In this document: piece by piece, positions 1 through 4,654 of the stretch
Position numbering within the stretch: position 1 is the first letter of the stretch
Layout: each line of letters opens with the position of its first letter
NCBI GenBank assembly: GCA_008501565.1
Contig: QQUL01000332.1
Coordinates: forward strand, 1-6,845
DNA length: 6,845 nt
Reading direction: 5' to 3'
Origin: Armatimonadota bacterium
GTDB lineage: Bacteria; Actinomycetota; Acidimicrobiia; Spongiisociales; UBA5794
Notes under the pieces: model-generated
The model's database searches: none
What the model saw: the letters and a program-made list of their open reading frames with translations, nothing else
Told to the model about the DNA's origin: nothing
Position numbers and translations under genes: made by a program

Positions 1-399
1 GTGGCAGGCGACTGGGTGTCCTCGGGCATTCGGGCCGTCATCGCAGAGATGGACGGTGGCGCCGTTGATGAACTCACCGAGGTGATCACGCTTCAAGATG
101 AGGGTGAGGGCCTCGCGTCGAGCTTGTTGCTGGTGGCTCGGACTTCAGCCCACAAGGACGGACGCCGCCTCTATGAACTCCTCGGACACGCTCACGAATC
201 GGGAGGCCGTCTCGCCGTGATGCTTGGTGAGCTCGCCATCGACCTACGGGCTGGTCTCGAACGAGATCTCTCCGCCGAAGGCGGAAAACGGGCGGTTGCG
301 ACCTATGGCCCTGTCCTGGCGCTCATGGTGCCAACCGCGCTGCTGTTTCTCCTGTATCCGACCCTTGTTGGGCTCAAGGAGCTGTCGGGCACGCAATGA
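1..399 (+). CDS. Type II secretion system F-domain protein (TadB/TadC-like), C-terminal part
   Basis: This is the C-terminal 132 residues of a T2SSF-family inner-membrane platform protein of a Tad/Flp pilus machine, which works with the pilus ATPase to assemble pilin subunits. The visible part has the helical cytoplasmic F domain (about residues 1-100, with an EGEGLASSLLLVARTS stretch and a later ESGGRLAVMLGELA stretch). One hydrophobic membrane segment follows (about residues 103-126, ending LLFLLYPTLVGLKEL), the usual ending of this family. The reading frame is open from base 1, so the GTG at position 1 is very probably internal and the gene starts upstream. The stop at 397-399 lies 24 nt before the pilin gene, and the pilus genes that follow fix the assignment. 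TadB and TadC cannot be told apart from this fragment; C-like is favoured because it is the last T2SSF gene before the pilin. Confidence 0.85.
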   Translation: MAGDWVSSGIRAVIAEMDGGAVDELTEVITLQDEGEGLASSLLLVARTSAHKDGRRLYELLGHAHESGGRLAVMLGELAIDLRAGLERDLSAEGGKRAVATYGPVLALMVPTALLFLLYPTLVGLKELSGTQ

Positions 400-400
400 C

Positions 401-423
401 CACGGGAAAGGAAGGAAGAAGAC
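401..423 (+). promoter_or_regulatory. Ribosome binding site of the Flp-like pilin gene
   Basis: A purine-only stretch (GGAAAGGAAGGAAGAAG, about 403-420) runs up to the ATG at 424. It is by far the strongest Shine-Dalgarno-like signal in the window. It fits a major pilin that must be made in excess over the minor pseudopilins, whose own sites are weak or absent. Confidence 0.6.
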
Positions 424-588
424 ATGTTCAACAGATTGAGAAGTCAACGAGGTGCGACCACCGTCGAATGGCTCGGGCTGGCGACGATCGCCGTTCTCGT
501 CATCGCGCTCCTCTTGCCACAGGTTCGCGGTACGGCGGGGGACATTTGGAACAACGTCGCGGGCGAATTCGGTGGCTTCTTCGGGTAG
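424..588 (+). CDS. Flp-like small pilin (prepilin), 54 aa
   Basis: A 54-residue prepilin of the Flp/Tad type, the likely structural subunit of the pilus made by this operon. It has a short basic leader (MFNRLRSQRG), a class III prepilin cleavage site with Gly10 before Ala11 and the diagnostic Glu15 at +5 of the mature protein, then one hydrophobic helix (about residues 16-33, WLGLATIAVLVIALLLPQ). A short Gly/Phe-rich hydrophilic tail ends GGFFG. The length suits Flp pilins, whose mature forms are usually about 40-60 residues. A strong purine-rich ribosome binding site precedes the ATG. The actinobacterial equivalent position (Rv3656c in mycobacteria) also holds a tiny pilin between T2SSF and TadE genes. 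The family call rests on the motif and the neighbourhood; no close homologue was recognised by sequence alone. Confidence 0.85.
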   Translation: MFNRLRSQRGATTVEWLGLATIAVLVIALLLPQVRGTAGDIWNNVAGEFGGFFG

Positions 589-941
589 AGCGCGGATCGA
601 TGACACTTGAGGGTCTGGCATCGATGCTCGTGTTCTTCGTTGTGCTCACCATCATCGTCCAGATCGGCTTTCTGGTTGTAGCGAGGGGTGCCGCTTCCAC
701 TGCCGTTGAGGGTGCGGTACGGCGGGTGGCGACGAGTGGAGATCTCGCGGCGGTCGAACAACGTCTCGCTCGTGATCTGCGTGCCACAGTGCCTGGGGCG
801 AGTGGTACTGAGATCTCGGTGACATCGAACGGTCGCATGGCGACGGGGACAGTCTCGTTTGATTGGGCGCCGCCCGGACCGGATCTTCTGCCAATTCGAA
901 TCTCCATCACTCGGGCGGCTCCGGTGGTTGTACCGCCGTGA
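546..941 (+). CDS. TadE-like pseudopilin / pilus assembly protein
   Basis: A TadE-family minor pilin-like protein with a single N-terminal membrane helix (LASMLVFFVVLTIIVQIGFLV) and a periplasmic or extracellular domain of about 80 residues. The N-terminus carries ERG|SMTLE, a Gly followed by Glu at +5, the same prepilin-peptidase pattern as the pilin. This decides the start. The ATG at 600 would begin one residue after the cleavage Gly and leave no basic leader, whereas the in-frame TTG at 546 gives the leader LEQRRGRIRWLLRVERG and has a GGGGG four nt upstream. I therefore prefer 546 (131 aa), although 600 (113 aa) is the more conventional codon and remains possible. With the TTG start the gene overlaps the pilin 3' end by 43 nt in another frame. 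Its stop overlaps the next start (GTGA at 938-941). Confidence 0.75.
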   Translation: MEQRRGRIRWLLRVERGSMTLEGLASMLVFFVVLTIIVQIGFLVVARGAASTAVEGAVRRVATSGDLAAVEQRLARDLRATVPGASGTEISVTSNGRMATGTVSFDWAPPGPDLLPIRISITRAAPVVVPP

Positions 942-1288
942 CCAGTCGGCTCGCGCATGAGCGTGGTACCACGCTGATCGAAACGCTGGTGCTCAGTTTC
1001 GCTGTCCTGGCGGTCACGATGCCGTTGCTGCTCATCGCCGTGCGGTTCACCGAGGCGACGGATATTGCCACCGACGAGGCTCGTGCGGTAGCGCTGTGGT
1101 TTGCCAGGCACGGAGAGATGCCCGAAGGCGATCGTCGGTCGGAGATTGACGTTGTGGTTGACGGCGAGACAGTGCGAGTCTCGTCGCTCCTCGACGTCGA
1201 TTTGATTGGCATTGGCGGATCGAAGATTCGCACGACGGTATCGGCGCAGTTCGAGATGCCGATCAGCCCCTACCGCAGCAGCCGCTGA
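938..1288 (+). CDS. TadE/TadF-like minor pseudopilin, 116 aa
   Basis: A second small pilin-like protein of the operon. It starts at a GTG that overlaps the previous stop in GTGA, so it is probably translated by coupling. Leader MTSRLAHERG is followed by the cleavage pattern Gly10|Thr11 with Glu15 at +5, then a hydrophobic helix (about residues 17-38, LVLSFAVLAVTMPLLLIAV). The soluble domain begins with FTEATDIATDEARAVALWFARHGE; it is rich in acidic residues and valine, with no cysteines. TadF and the minor TadE paralogues of actinobacterial pilus clusters have this size and layout and are thought to prime or regulate pilus assembly. The family assignment comes from the N-terminal pattern and context; the C-terminal domain is not recognisable by eye. 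The stop overlaps the next start (TGATG at 1286-1290). Confidence 0.75.
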   Translation: MTSRLAHERGTTLIETLVLSFAVLAVTMPLLLIAVRFTEATDIATDEARAVALWFARHGEMPEGDRRSEIDVVVDGETVRVSSLLDVDLIGIGGSKIRTTVSAQFEMPISPYRSSR

Positions 1289-1707
1289 TGATGCGTTTCA
1301 CGACGGATCGGCGACACGAGGCCGGTTCCATGCTCCCGATGTTCGGCGCTCTGGTGTTCACATCCTTTGTCATGGTCGCCTTGGTTGTCGAGCTTGCATT
1401 GCTTGGATCCGCATACCGATCGGCAGCCGCAGCTGCCGACGCTGCGGCTGAGGCCGGTGCCGCGATGCTTGCCGAGGATCGAGCGTACGCTGGCGAGCTG
1501 GCCGTAGACGTCGTCCGGGCCAGGGATGAATCGACAGTCGTCGGGACTGCGCTTGCCCGTGGCGGAGCGGTCGTCGACGTCGACGCCACGGCCCTTGAGG
1601 TGTGTGTCACTGTTCGAGACCGCTACTTGCCAGCAACGCTCGGCTTTCTCGGTGCGTCAGGTATCGATGTCGTGGTCAGCACCTGTGCAGAACCGCGAGC
1701 CGGGTGA
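1288..1707 (+). CDS. TadG / Rv3654c-like Flp pilus-associated protein, 139 aa
   Basis: The last gene of the pilus cluster. The leader MMRFTTDRRHEAG is followed by SMLPMFGALVFTSFVMVALVVELALL, one membrane helix of the TadG/TadE kind. Next comes a very alanine-rich helix (about residues 43-62) typical of the actinobacterial helicase/secretion-neighbourhood TadE-like family (Rv3654c type), then a compact beta-rich domain with two cysteines (in EVCVTV and STCAEP) that could form a disulphide outside the membrane. Unlike its neighbours it has Met rather than Glu at +5 after the Gly, so prepilin-peptidase processing is doubtful and it may stay membrane-anchored. There is no Shine-Dalgarno sequence: ATG ATG at 1288-1293 directly overlaps the previous stop, implying coupled translation. 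ATG 1291 is an equally possible start. Confidence 0.75.
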   Translation: MMRFTTDRRHEAGSMLPMFGALVFTSFVMVALVVELALLGSAYRSAAAAADAAAEAGAAMLAEDRAYAGELAVDVVRARDESTVVGTALARGGAVVDVDATALEVCVTVRDRYLPATLGFLGASGIDVVVSTCAEPRAG

Positions 1708-1710
1708 ACA

Positions 1711-1727
1711 GCACTTCCGTCAAGTGC
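1711..1727 (+). other. Small inverted repeat after the pilus operon
   Basis: GCACTT CCGTC AAGTGC forms a 6-bp stem with a 5-nt loop, 3 nt past the last pilus stop codon. There is no T-run after it and the stem is weak, so it is at best a marginal terminator or mRNA 3'-end stabiliser. Confidence 0.3.
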
Positions 1728-1744
1728 ACCGCGTCATTGGCATC

Positions 1745-1762
1745 TAGGGTTGTCACGTGACA
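1745..1762 (+). promoter_or_regulatory. Candidate -10 (TAGGGT) and start-codon palindrome of the 327-aa gene
   Basis: TAGGGT at 1745-1750 fits the actinobacterial -10 pattern TANNNT and ends exactly 6 nt before the GTG at 1757. That spacing puts transcription start at or next to the start codon (leaderless mRNA). The 6 nt and the start codon form a perfect 12-bp palindrome, TGTCACGTGACA (1751-1762), which would lie at +1 and could be an operator. No clear -35 is visible. The -10 reading is an inference. Confidence 0.4.
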
Positions 1763-2740
1763 GACACACTGACTCCGCTCATCGAGGCATCCGACCTTGC
1801 TGGATTGACGCGCTACATCGACGCCGTCTGCGATCGACGAGCCTGGGATGAACTGGTCGATCTACGGGATCGGTGCGAAGAAGCTGTTGAACGCGGCAAG
1901 CAAGTGTGGGCAACCGCCCAGTTCGCCGAATACCGGCTCGCGCTGGAGGCGCCGGTCGCCGTGTCCGTAGCCGCAAGGATCTTTACCGACGGTCGCGGAC
2001 GATTTGCGCTTGGTCCCCTGTGGGAGGTGGCAGCCTCGACGCACCCGTGGGAGGACTTCGCCCCCCACGATCTCGCTCCAACCGTCAAGGCAATGATTGC
2101 CCATGAGCGATCGATTCGTGGAGATGACGTCGCCAACGACGAGATCGACACCCACGTGCTGGCGGCGCCATTGAAGATGCAGGTCTGGGAGCCCGAGTAT
2201 CCGGTTGCGCAATACAAGTCCGACCGGGCCGTGTTTCCCGATGACCTCTTCGACATCGACATGGAATGGACCGACCTGCCTGAATCCGACGATCCACAAA
2301 TCGAAGATGGTGTCTGCCACGCCATGATGGAGCTCGTGAAGCCGTGGTGGGAGGATTCCCTGGGGAAGGCAGAAGCCATCACGGTCGATGGGACAATCGA
2401 GGCGGCAATCCGCGCCTTGGGGCCACGCCGATCCCGCATTGCGGATGTCAGCCATGCCACGGCGATGGAGGCAATGGTGTGGGCCGGGGCATCGGGCGGA
2501 GGTCATGGTCGCCGCCGCGGGACACCGACGGGACGCGCGGGAGCGTGGTGGGTGATGCTTGAGGCGCTCGGCTACGACGAACCACCCGAAGATCTCTCGG
2601 TTCTGGGCGAAGAAGCAGCGGAACTCCGATGGGTTCTATGGGATCCGGGTGACCGCATCGGTGGCTGGAACCTGCATCTCGGCATCGAGGATCCCGAAGA
2701 CGAAATCGCCTGGATACTCTCCGCGGTGGACTCCGTCTAG
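1757..2740 (+). CDS. Conserved-looking hypothetical protein, 327 aa
   Basis: I do not recognise a named family. The product is a soluble, acidic, tryptophan-rich protein without signal peptide or membrane segment. The N-terminal third is helical (DLAGLTRYIDAVCDRRAWDE; then DLRDRCEEAVERGKQVWATA) and could be a helical-repeat fold. The middle has paired Trp motifs (EYPVAQYKSD, VKPWWEDSLGKAEA). The C-terminal part has a Gly/Arg-rich stretch, ASGGGHGRRRGTPTGRAGAWW (split here: ASGGGHGRRRG then TPTGRAGAWW, about residues 244-265), followed by a Trp-rich acidic end (WVLWDPGDRIGGWNLHL). The Gly/Arg/Trp stretch looks like the conserved core and could bind nucleotide, nucleic acid or another partner, but nothing visible proves this. 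The GTG start at 1757 has no Shine-Dalgarno but a well-placed TANNNT 6 nt upstream. It follows the pilus operon by 49 nt and may be a separate unit. Confidence 0.8.
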   Translation: MTDTLTPLIEASDLAGLTRYIDAVCDRRAWDELVDLRDRCEEAVERGKQVWATAQFAEYRLALEAPVAVSVAARIFTDGRGRFALGPLWEVAASTHPWEDFAPHDLAPTVKAMIAHERSIRGDDVANDEIDTHVLAAPLKMQVWEPEYPVAQYKSDRAVFPDDLFDIDMEWTDLPESDDPQIEDGVCHAMMELVKPWWEDSLGKAEAITVDGTIEAAIRALGPRRSRIADVSHATAMEAMVWAGASGGGHGRRRGTPTGRAGAWWVMLEALGYDEPPEDLSVLGEEAAELRWVLWDPGDRIGGWNLHLGIEDPEDEIAWILSAVDSV

Positions 2741-2785
2741 CGAGAGTTCCCGGCACCGACACGTGCCTGCCCGCTTCCCCAGGGG

Positions 2786-2875
2786 CGGAGGGTGGGGGAT
2801 TCGAACCCCCGGGCCAGTACGTAACCAGCCAGCCGAATATCAATCGACCGCATTCGGCCTCTCTGCCAACTCTCC
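2786..2875 (-). tRNA. Class II (serine-type) tRNA with GAU anticodon
   Basis: A full cloverleaf can be drawn on the minus strand. The acceptor stem pairs 2875-2869 with 2793-2787 (7 bp, one A.C mismatch at the fifth pair), with discriminator G73 at 2786. The D arm has a 3-bp stem (2866-2864 with 2852-2850) and an 11-nt loop laid out as in E. coli tRNA-Ser. The anticodon stem is GTCGA/TCGGC (2848-2844 and 2836-2832) with loop TTGATAT, giving anticodon GAU (2841-2839). A long variable arm (about 2831-2812) has a 7-bp stem with G.U pairs. The T stem GGGGG/CCCCC has loop TTCGAAT. CCA is not encoded (GCCCC follows). Body, G73 and long arm are serine-type, yet the anticodon is isoleucine. It could be a degenerating gene or a true isotype-mismatched tRNA. 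Confidence 0.8.
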
Positions 2876-2883
2876 GCAGTTTC

Positions 2884-2889
2884 ACCGTA
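2884..2889 (-). promoter_or_regulatory. Possible -10 element of the tRNA gene
   Basis: On the minus strand TACGGT (2889-2884) fits TANNNT. A start 7 nt downstream would fall at about 2877, two nt before the mature tRNA 5' end. No convincing -35 accompanies it at 17-18 nt, so this is weak. Confidence 0.25.
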
Positions 2890-2919
2890 TGAACTCGCTG
2901 TGACAGTTCTGCGCAACCG

Positions 2920-2949
2920 TTGACGTGTGTTGGCTGCCTGGGATACCAT
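2920..2949 (+). promoter_or_regulatory. Sigma70-type promoter, TTGACG-N18-TACCAT
   Basis: TTGACG (2920-2925) matches five of six -35 consensus bases, and TACCAT (2944-2949) fits the actinobacterial -10 TANNNT with an 18-nt spacer. It is the best two-part promoter match in the window. It faces away from the tRNA and toward a region with no sizeable plus-strand gene, with predicted start near 2956. The only things downstream are a 15-codon ORF and a strong hairpin. Confidence 0.5.
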
Positions 2950-2955
2950 GTGGTC

Positions 2956-3075
2956 GGGATATGCGCTGATGGCCAAATACGTACATCGCACTGCGATGGG
3001 TCACTATCGACCATGAGGCCATGTGGTAAGCGCCCAGCATTGAGAGAGCCTCGGAGTGATCCGGGGCTCTCTGCT
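2956..3075 (+). ncRNA. Candidate small RNA or tiny-peptide transcript
   Basis: This ~120-nt interval is bounded by a good promoter (2920-2949) and a 12-bp hairpin (3043-3072), with no larger plus-strand gene behind it. It may make a small RNA. It also contains a short ORF, ATG 2969 to TGA 3014-3016, encoding MAKYVHRTAMGHYRP, preceded at a plausible distance by CGGGAT. The 15-residue product is basic and has no recognised relatives. I cannot tell whether the transcript acts as RNA, encodes the peptide, or is noise. The hairpin is also correctly placed to end the convergent oxidoreductase gene. No known sRNA family was recognised. Confidence 0.3.
3043..3072. terminator. Strong hairpin, probable bidirectional terminator
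   Basis: AGAGAGCCTCGG and CCGGGGCTCTCT pair over 12 bp (one G.U) around the 6-nt loop AGTGAT. No T-run follows on either strand, so it is not a classical intrinsic terminator, but U-less hairpins are common at actinobacterial gene ends. It lies between the putative small plus-strand transcript and the minus-strand oxidoreductase, whose stop is 46 nt away, so it could end transcription from both sides. Confidence 0.5.
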
Positions 3076-3124
3076 GTCGGCTGTCTGACGTCTGACATCC
3101 GACATCTGACGTCAGACTTCAGTC
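3073..3124. repeat. Heptamer-periodic intergenic repeat, copy 1
   Basis: The stretch is built from 7-nt units: GCTGTCG, GCTGTCT, then from 3084 TCTGACG, TCTGACA, TCCGACA, TCTGACG, TCAGACT and TCAGTCC. The last unit holds the stop codon (TCA at 3119-3121, TGA on the minus strand) of the oxidoreductase gene. A 20-nt segment (3077-3096) matches 4164-4183 at 18 of 20 positions in the same orientation. It resembles the short tandemly repeated sequences of heptamers known from other bacteria, such as the STRRs of cyanobacteria. It has no spacers and is not a CRISPR. Confidence 0.7.
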
Positions 3125-4129
3125 CGCGGGTAGGTGTGGTCCGACCTCTTGGGCAAGTCGGTCGACGAGCTCGACCTGTTGGCCGTAGTGAAGGTCCGAG
3201 AAGTGGGACCGGGCGACCCATTCAACCGGGACACCAACGCGATCGCGAAGCGTGCCGATCGTGTGGACGATCTCCTCGGGGGAACCGCCAAGAATGCGAC
3301 TGCGGACCCGTTCGGCCATGTCATCGGATAGGGGAGCGGTTCGGGCGATCGGCCCTCCGCGTGTCGTTGAGTCCTCCATGTCGGTGTACTTCCAGATCTG
3401 GTGCCACACCTGATCGATGATCTCGTCGCGATGCCCCGGATACATGACGCTGTAATGAATCCAGCGGAAGGAGGATGGGTCTCTCCCGATACGCTCCATC
3501 TCTTCGGTTGCCGCAGCGACCTGGGCGATGAATCGTTCCGGGGAGGCGTTCGAGAAGAAGCCATCGGCATAGCGGGCCGCCCGACGGGCCGCAGCATCAA
3601 CCGACCCTCCCACGATCAGGGGGATCGGGCCCGACGGTGCCGGCCGAACCGCAAGCTCTGGGTAGGAGTACAGATCGCCGTCCCATGTGAACGGTTCTCC
3701 GGTCCATGCCTTGGGAAGGAACTGCAGGATCTCCGACATCGCACTCCCTCGCTTGGTGATGTCAACACCGAATATCGCGTATTCGGTCTCCGACCAGCCG
3801 AGGCCAAGGCCGAGCAGAAGGCGCCCCTGCGAGATCAGCTCAACCGTGGCGGCATCTTCCGCAAGTCGGATCGGGTTGTGGAGCGGAGCGAGCACCACAC
3901 CGGTTCCGATCTGGATGCGAGAAGTGACCGCTGCCATCGCCGCGGAGGTCACAAGCAATGACGGCATGTAGCCATCGTCCACGAAGTGGTGTTCCGTCGT
4001 CCACACCGACGTGTAGCCGCGGCGCTCAAGGTGGACGGTGAGCTCGATCAGCTCGCGGTAGACGTCCTCCCACGATCGTGGGTCGTCAGGGGCACGCTGC
4101 CCCGAGAGCAGACCGAATCCGAGATTCAT
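3119..4129 (-). CDS. LLM-class flavin-dependent (F420 or FMN) oxidoreductase, 336 aa
   Basis: A bacterial luciferase-like monooxygenase family protein: a TIM-barrel enzyme that uses F420H2 or reduced FMN to oxidise or reduce a small molecule. Seen in order are the N-terminal strand (MNLGFGLL), the family TEHHF motif (residues 45-49), GTGVVLAPLHNP (75-86), the helix AEDAATVELISQGR, the phosphate-binding loop LLLGLGLGW (104-112), PIPLIVGGS with AAARRAARYADGF (about 170-195), and a C-terminal cap ending near GPHLPAD. Length is normal for the single-subunit LLM family. Many actinobacterial members use F420, but the cofactor and substrate cannot be read here. No Shine-Dalgarno precedes the ATG; the upstream 10 nt are CT-rich (GCTCCTCCCT in gene sense). 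The ACT-domain gene lies 55 nt upstream on the same strand, so they may be co-transcribed. The stop codon lies in a heptamer repeat unit. Confidence 0.92.
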   Translation of the reverse strand: MNLGFGLLSGQRAPDDPRSWEDVYRELIELTVHLERRGYTSVWTTEHHFVDDGYMPSLLVTSAAMAAVTSRIQIGTGVVLAPLHNPIRLAEDAATVELISQGRLLLGLGLGWSETEYAIFGVDITKRGSAMSEILQFLPKAWTGEPFTWDGDLYSYPELAVRPAPSGPIPLIVGGSVDAAARRAARYADGFFSNASPERFIAQVAAATEEMERIGRDPSSFRWIHYSVMYPGHRDEIIDQVWHQIWKYTDMEDSTTRGGPIARTAPLSDDMAERVRSRILGGSPEEIVHTIGTLRDRVGVPVEWVARSHFSDLHYGQQVELVDRLAQEVGPHLPAD

Positions 4130-4143
4130 GAGGGAGGAGCTTA

Positions 4144-4191
4144 CAGCTCACAGCTTTCGGCTTTCGGCTGTGTGACTTCTGACCTCAGACG
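4144..4191. repeat. Heptamer-periodic intergenic repeat, copy 2
   Basis: Units of 7 nt again: GCTTTCG twice (4153-4166), then GCTG, then TGTGACT, TCTGACC and TCAGACG (4171-4191). The first three bases of the last unit are the minus-strand stop codon of the ACT-domain gene (4185-4187). It shares an 18/20 match with copy 1 and the same orientation, so the two copies bracket the oxidoreductase gene as direct repeats. It fills nearly all of the 55-nt gap between the two minus-strand genes, leaving little room for a separate promoter. Confidence 0.65.
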
Positions 4192-4565
4192 GCGAGGGCG
4201 GCGCGAGCCAGGTCGGGATCACTGACGGTGACCGCGATGTGGTAGCCCTGGGCGTCGGTGTGGAGCAGATACATCGAGTCAATGTTCACACCAGCCCTTG
4301 CGAGGCCCTCCGCCATCGCAGCCAACCCGGACGTTCCTCGAGGTATGAACGTGTCGAGGACGTCGGTCTCGTCAAATTCAACGCCAGCGAGTTGGAGAAC
4401 GCGGCGAGCACGAGCGTCGTTGTCTGCGATGAACCGCACATGGGATCGGCCCATATCTGCGATTGTTGCGAAGGCCTCGATACCGACTTCCGCATCCGCC
4501 AGCGTCCGGGCGAGCGTTGCCAATTGGCCCGGGCTGTTTGCGAGGCGAACAGAGAACTCGGTCAT
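4185..4565 (-). CDS. Tandem ACT-domain protein, 126 aa
   Basis: A small cytoplasmic protein made of two ACT domains, the amino-acid-sensing fold (beta-alpha-beta-beta-alpha-beta) found in regulated amino-acid enzymes. ACT 1 spans about residues 2-68, with the ligand-loop signature RLANSPGQLATLARTLADAEVG (R7-L8-A9-N10-S11-P12-G13-Q14-L15, then Gly28), followed by IEAFATIADMG and the HVRFIADN strand. ACT 2 spans about 70-126, with the degenerate loop FIPRGTSGLAAMAEGL and the strands VNIDSMYLLH and GYHIAVTVSD. With no catalytic domain it is probably a stand-alone sensor or regulatory subunit; the ligand is unknown. The ATG has no Shine-Dalgarno, but TATGGT ends exactly 6 nt upstream (4577-4572), suggesting a leaderless mRNA. 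It is divergent from dnaE2 (124-nt gap) and upstream of the oxidoreductase. Its last codon and stop come from a heptamer repeat. Confidence 0.85.
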   Translation of the reverse strand: MTEFSVRLANSPGQLATLARTLADAEVGIEAFATIADMGRSHVRFIADNDARARRVLQLAGVEFDETDVLDTFIPRGTSGLAAMAEGLARAGVNIDSMYLLHTDAQGYHIAVTVSDPDLARAALAV

Positions 4566-4571
4566 GGATCA

Positions 4572-4577
4572 ACCATA
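4572..4577 (-). promoter_or_regulatory. Candidate -10 of the ACT-domain gene (leaderless)
   Basis: TATGGT in gene sense matches TANNNT and is separated from the ATG by exactly 6 nt (TGATCC), so the first transcribed base would be the A of ATG. TTTCGC at 4600-4595 is a poor -35 candidate at 17 nt. This is an inference from spacing only. Confidence 0.45.
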
Positions 4578-4654
4578 CGCCACCAACACGGAATGCGAAA
4601 CAGAAACCGCAAGAACGCGATAACCGTGCTTATCGCTCTTGTAGCCCACTCTGA

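Noticed and set aside
1..3. GTG at position 1 as the true start of the T2SSF gene
   Set aside because: Only the C-terminal part of the domain with one membrane helix would be encoded; the frame is open to the window edge, so the gene almost certainly begins upstream.
396..599. ATG 396 as the start of the TadE-like gene
   Set aside because: It would overlap the whole pilin gene, and the extra residues are Arg-rich shadow sequence of the pilin frame with no leader character.
1813..2506. Two minus-strand frames of 214-215 codons opposite the 327-aa gene
   Set aside because: They are Ser/Arg-rich shadow translations. The plus frame has a better start signal, more coherent composition and a promoter.
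2786..2875. Selenocysteine tRNA or plus-strand tRNA
   Set aside because: The anticodon loop is not UCA, the acceptor and T stems are the ordinary 7 and 5 bp, and the T-loop orientation (TTCGAAT after GGGGG) fits only the minus strand.
3084..3124. Tandem repeat as a possible CRISPR array
   Set aside because: The units are 7 nt with no unique spacers between them; no cas genes are in view.
2448..3221. Long minus-strand open frame (257 codons) across the end of the 327-aa gene and the tRNA
   Set aside because: It runs through a convincing tRNA, a hairpin and the heptamer repeat, and its protein is low-complexity Arg/Pro-rich. It is a by-product of high GC.
2920..3420. Plus-strand open frame of 166 codons
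   Set aside because: It covers the small transcript, the repeat and the antisense of the oxidoreductase gene. The predicted protein reads through the repeat (DIRHLTSD-like) and resembles no family.
3401..3961. Plus-strand frame of 186 codons opposite the oxidoreductase
   Set aside because: It is wholly antisense to a gene with clear family motifs; a shadow frame.
3073..4191. Transposon or MITE around the oxidoreductase gene
   Set aside because: The bracketing repeats are direct and heptamer-built, with no terminal inverted repeats, target-site duplication or transposase. I kept it only as a repeat-family observation.
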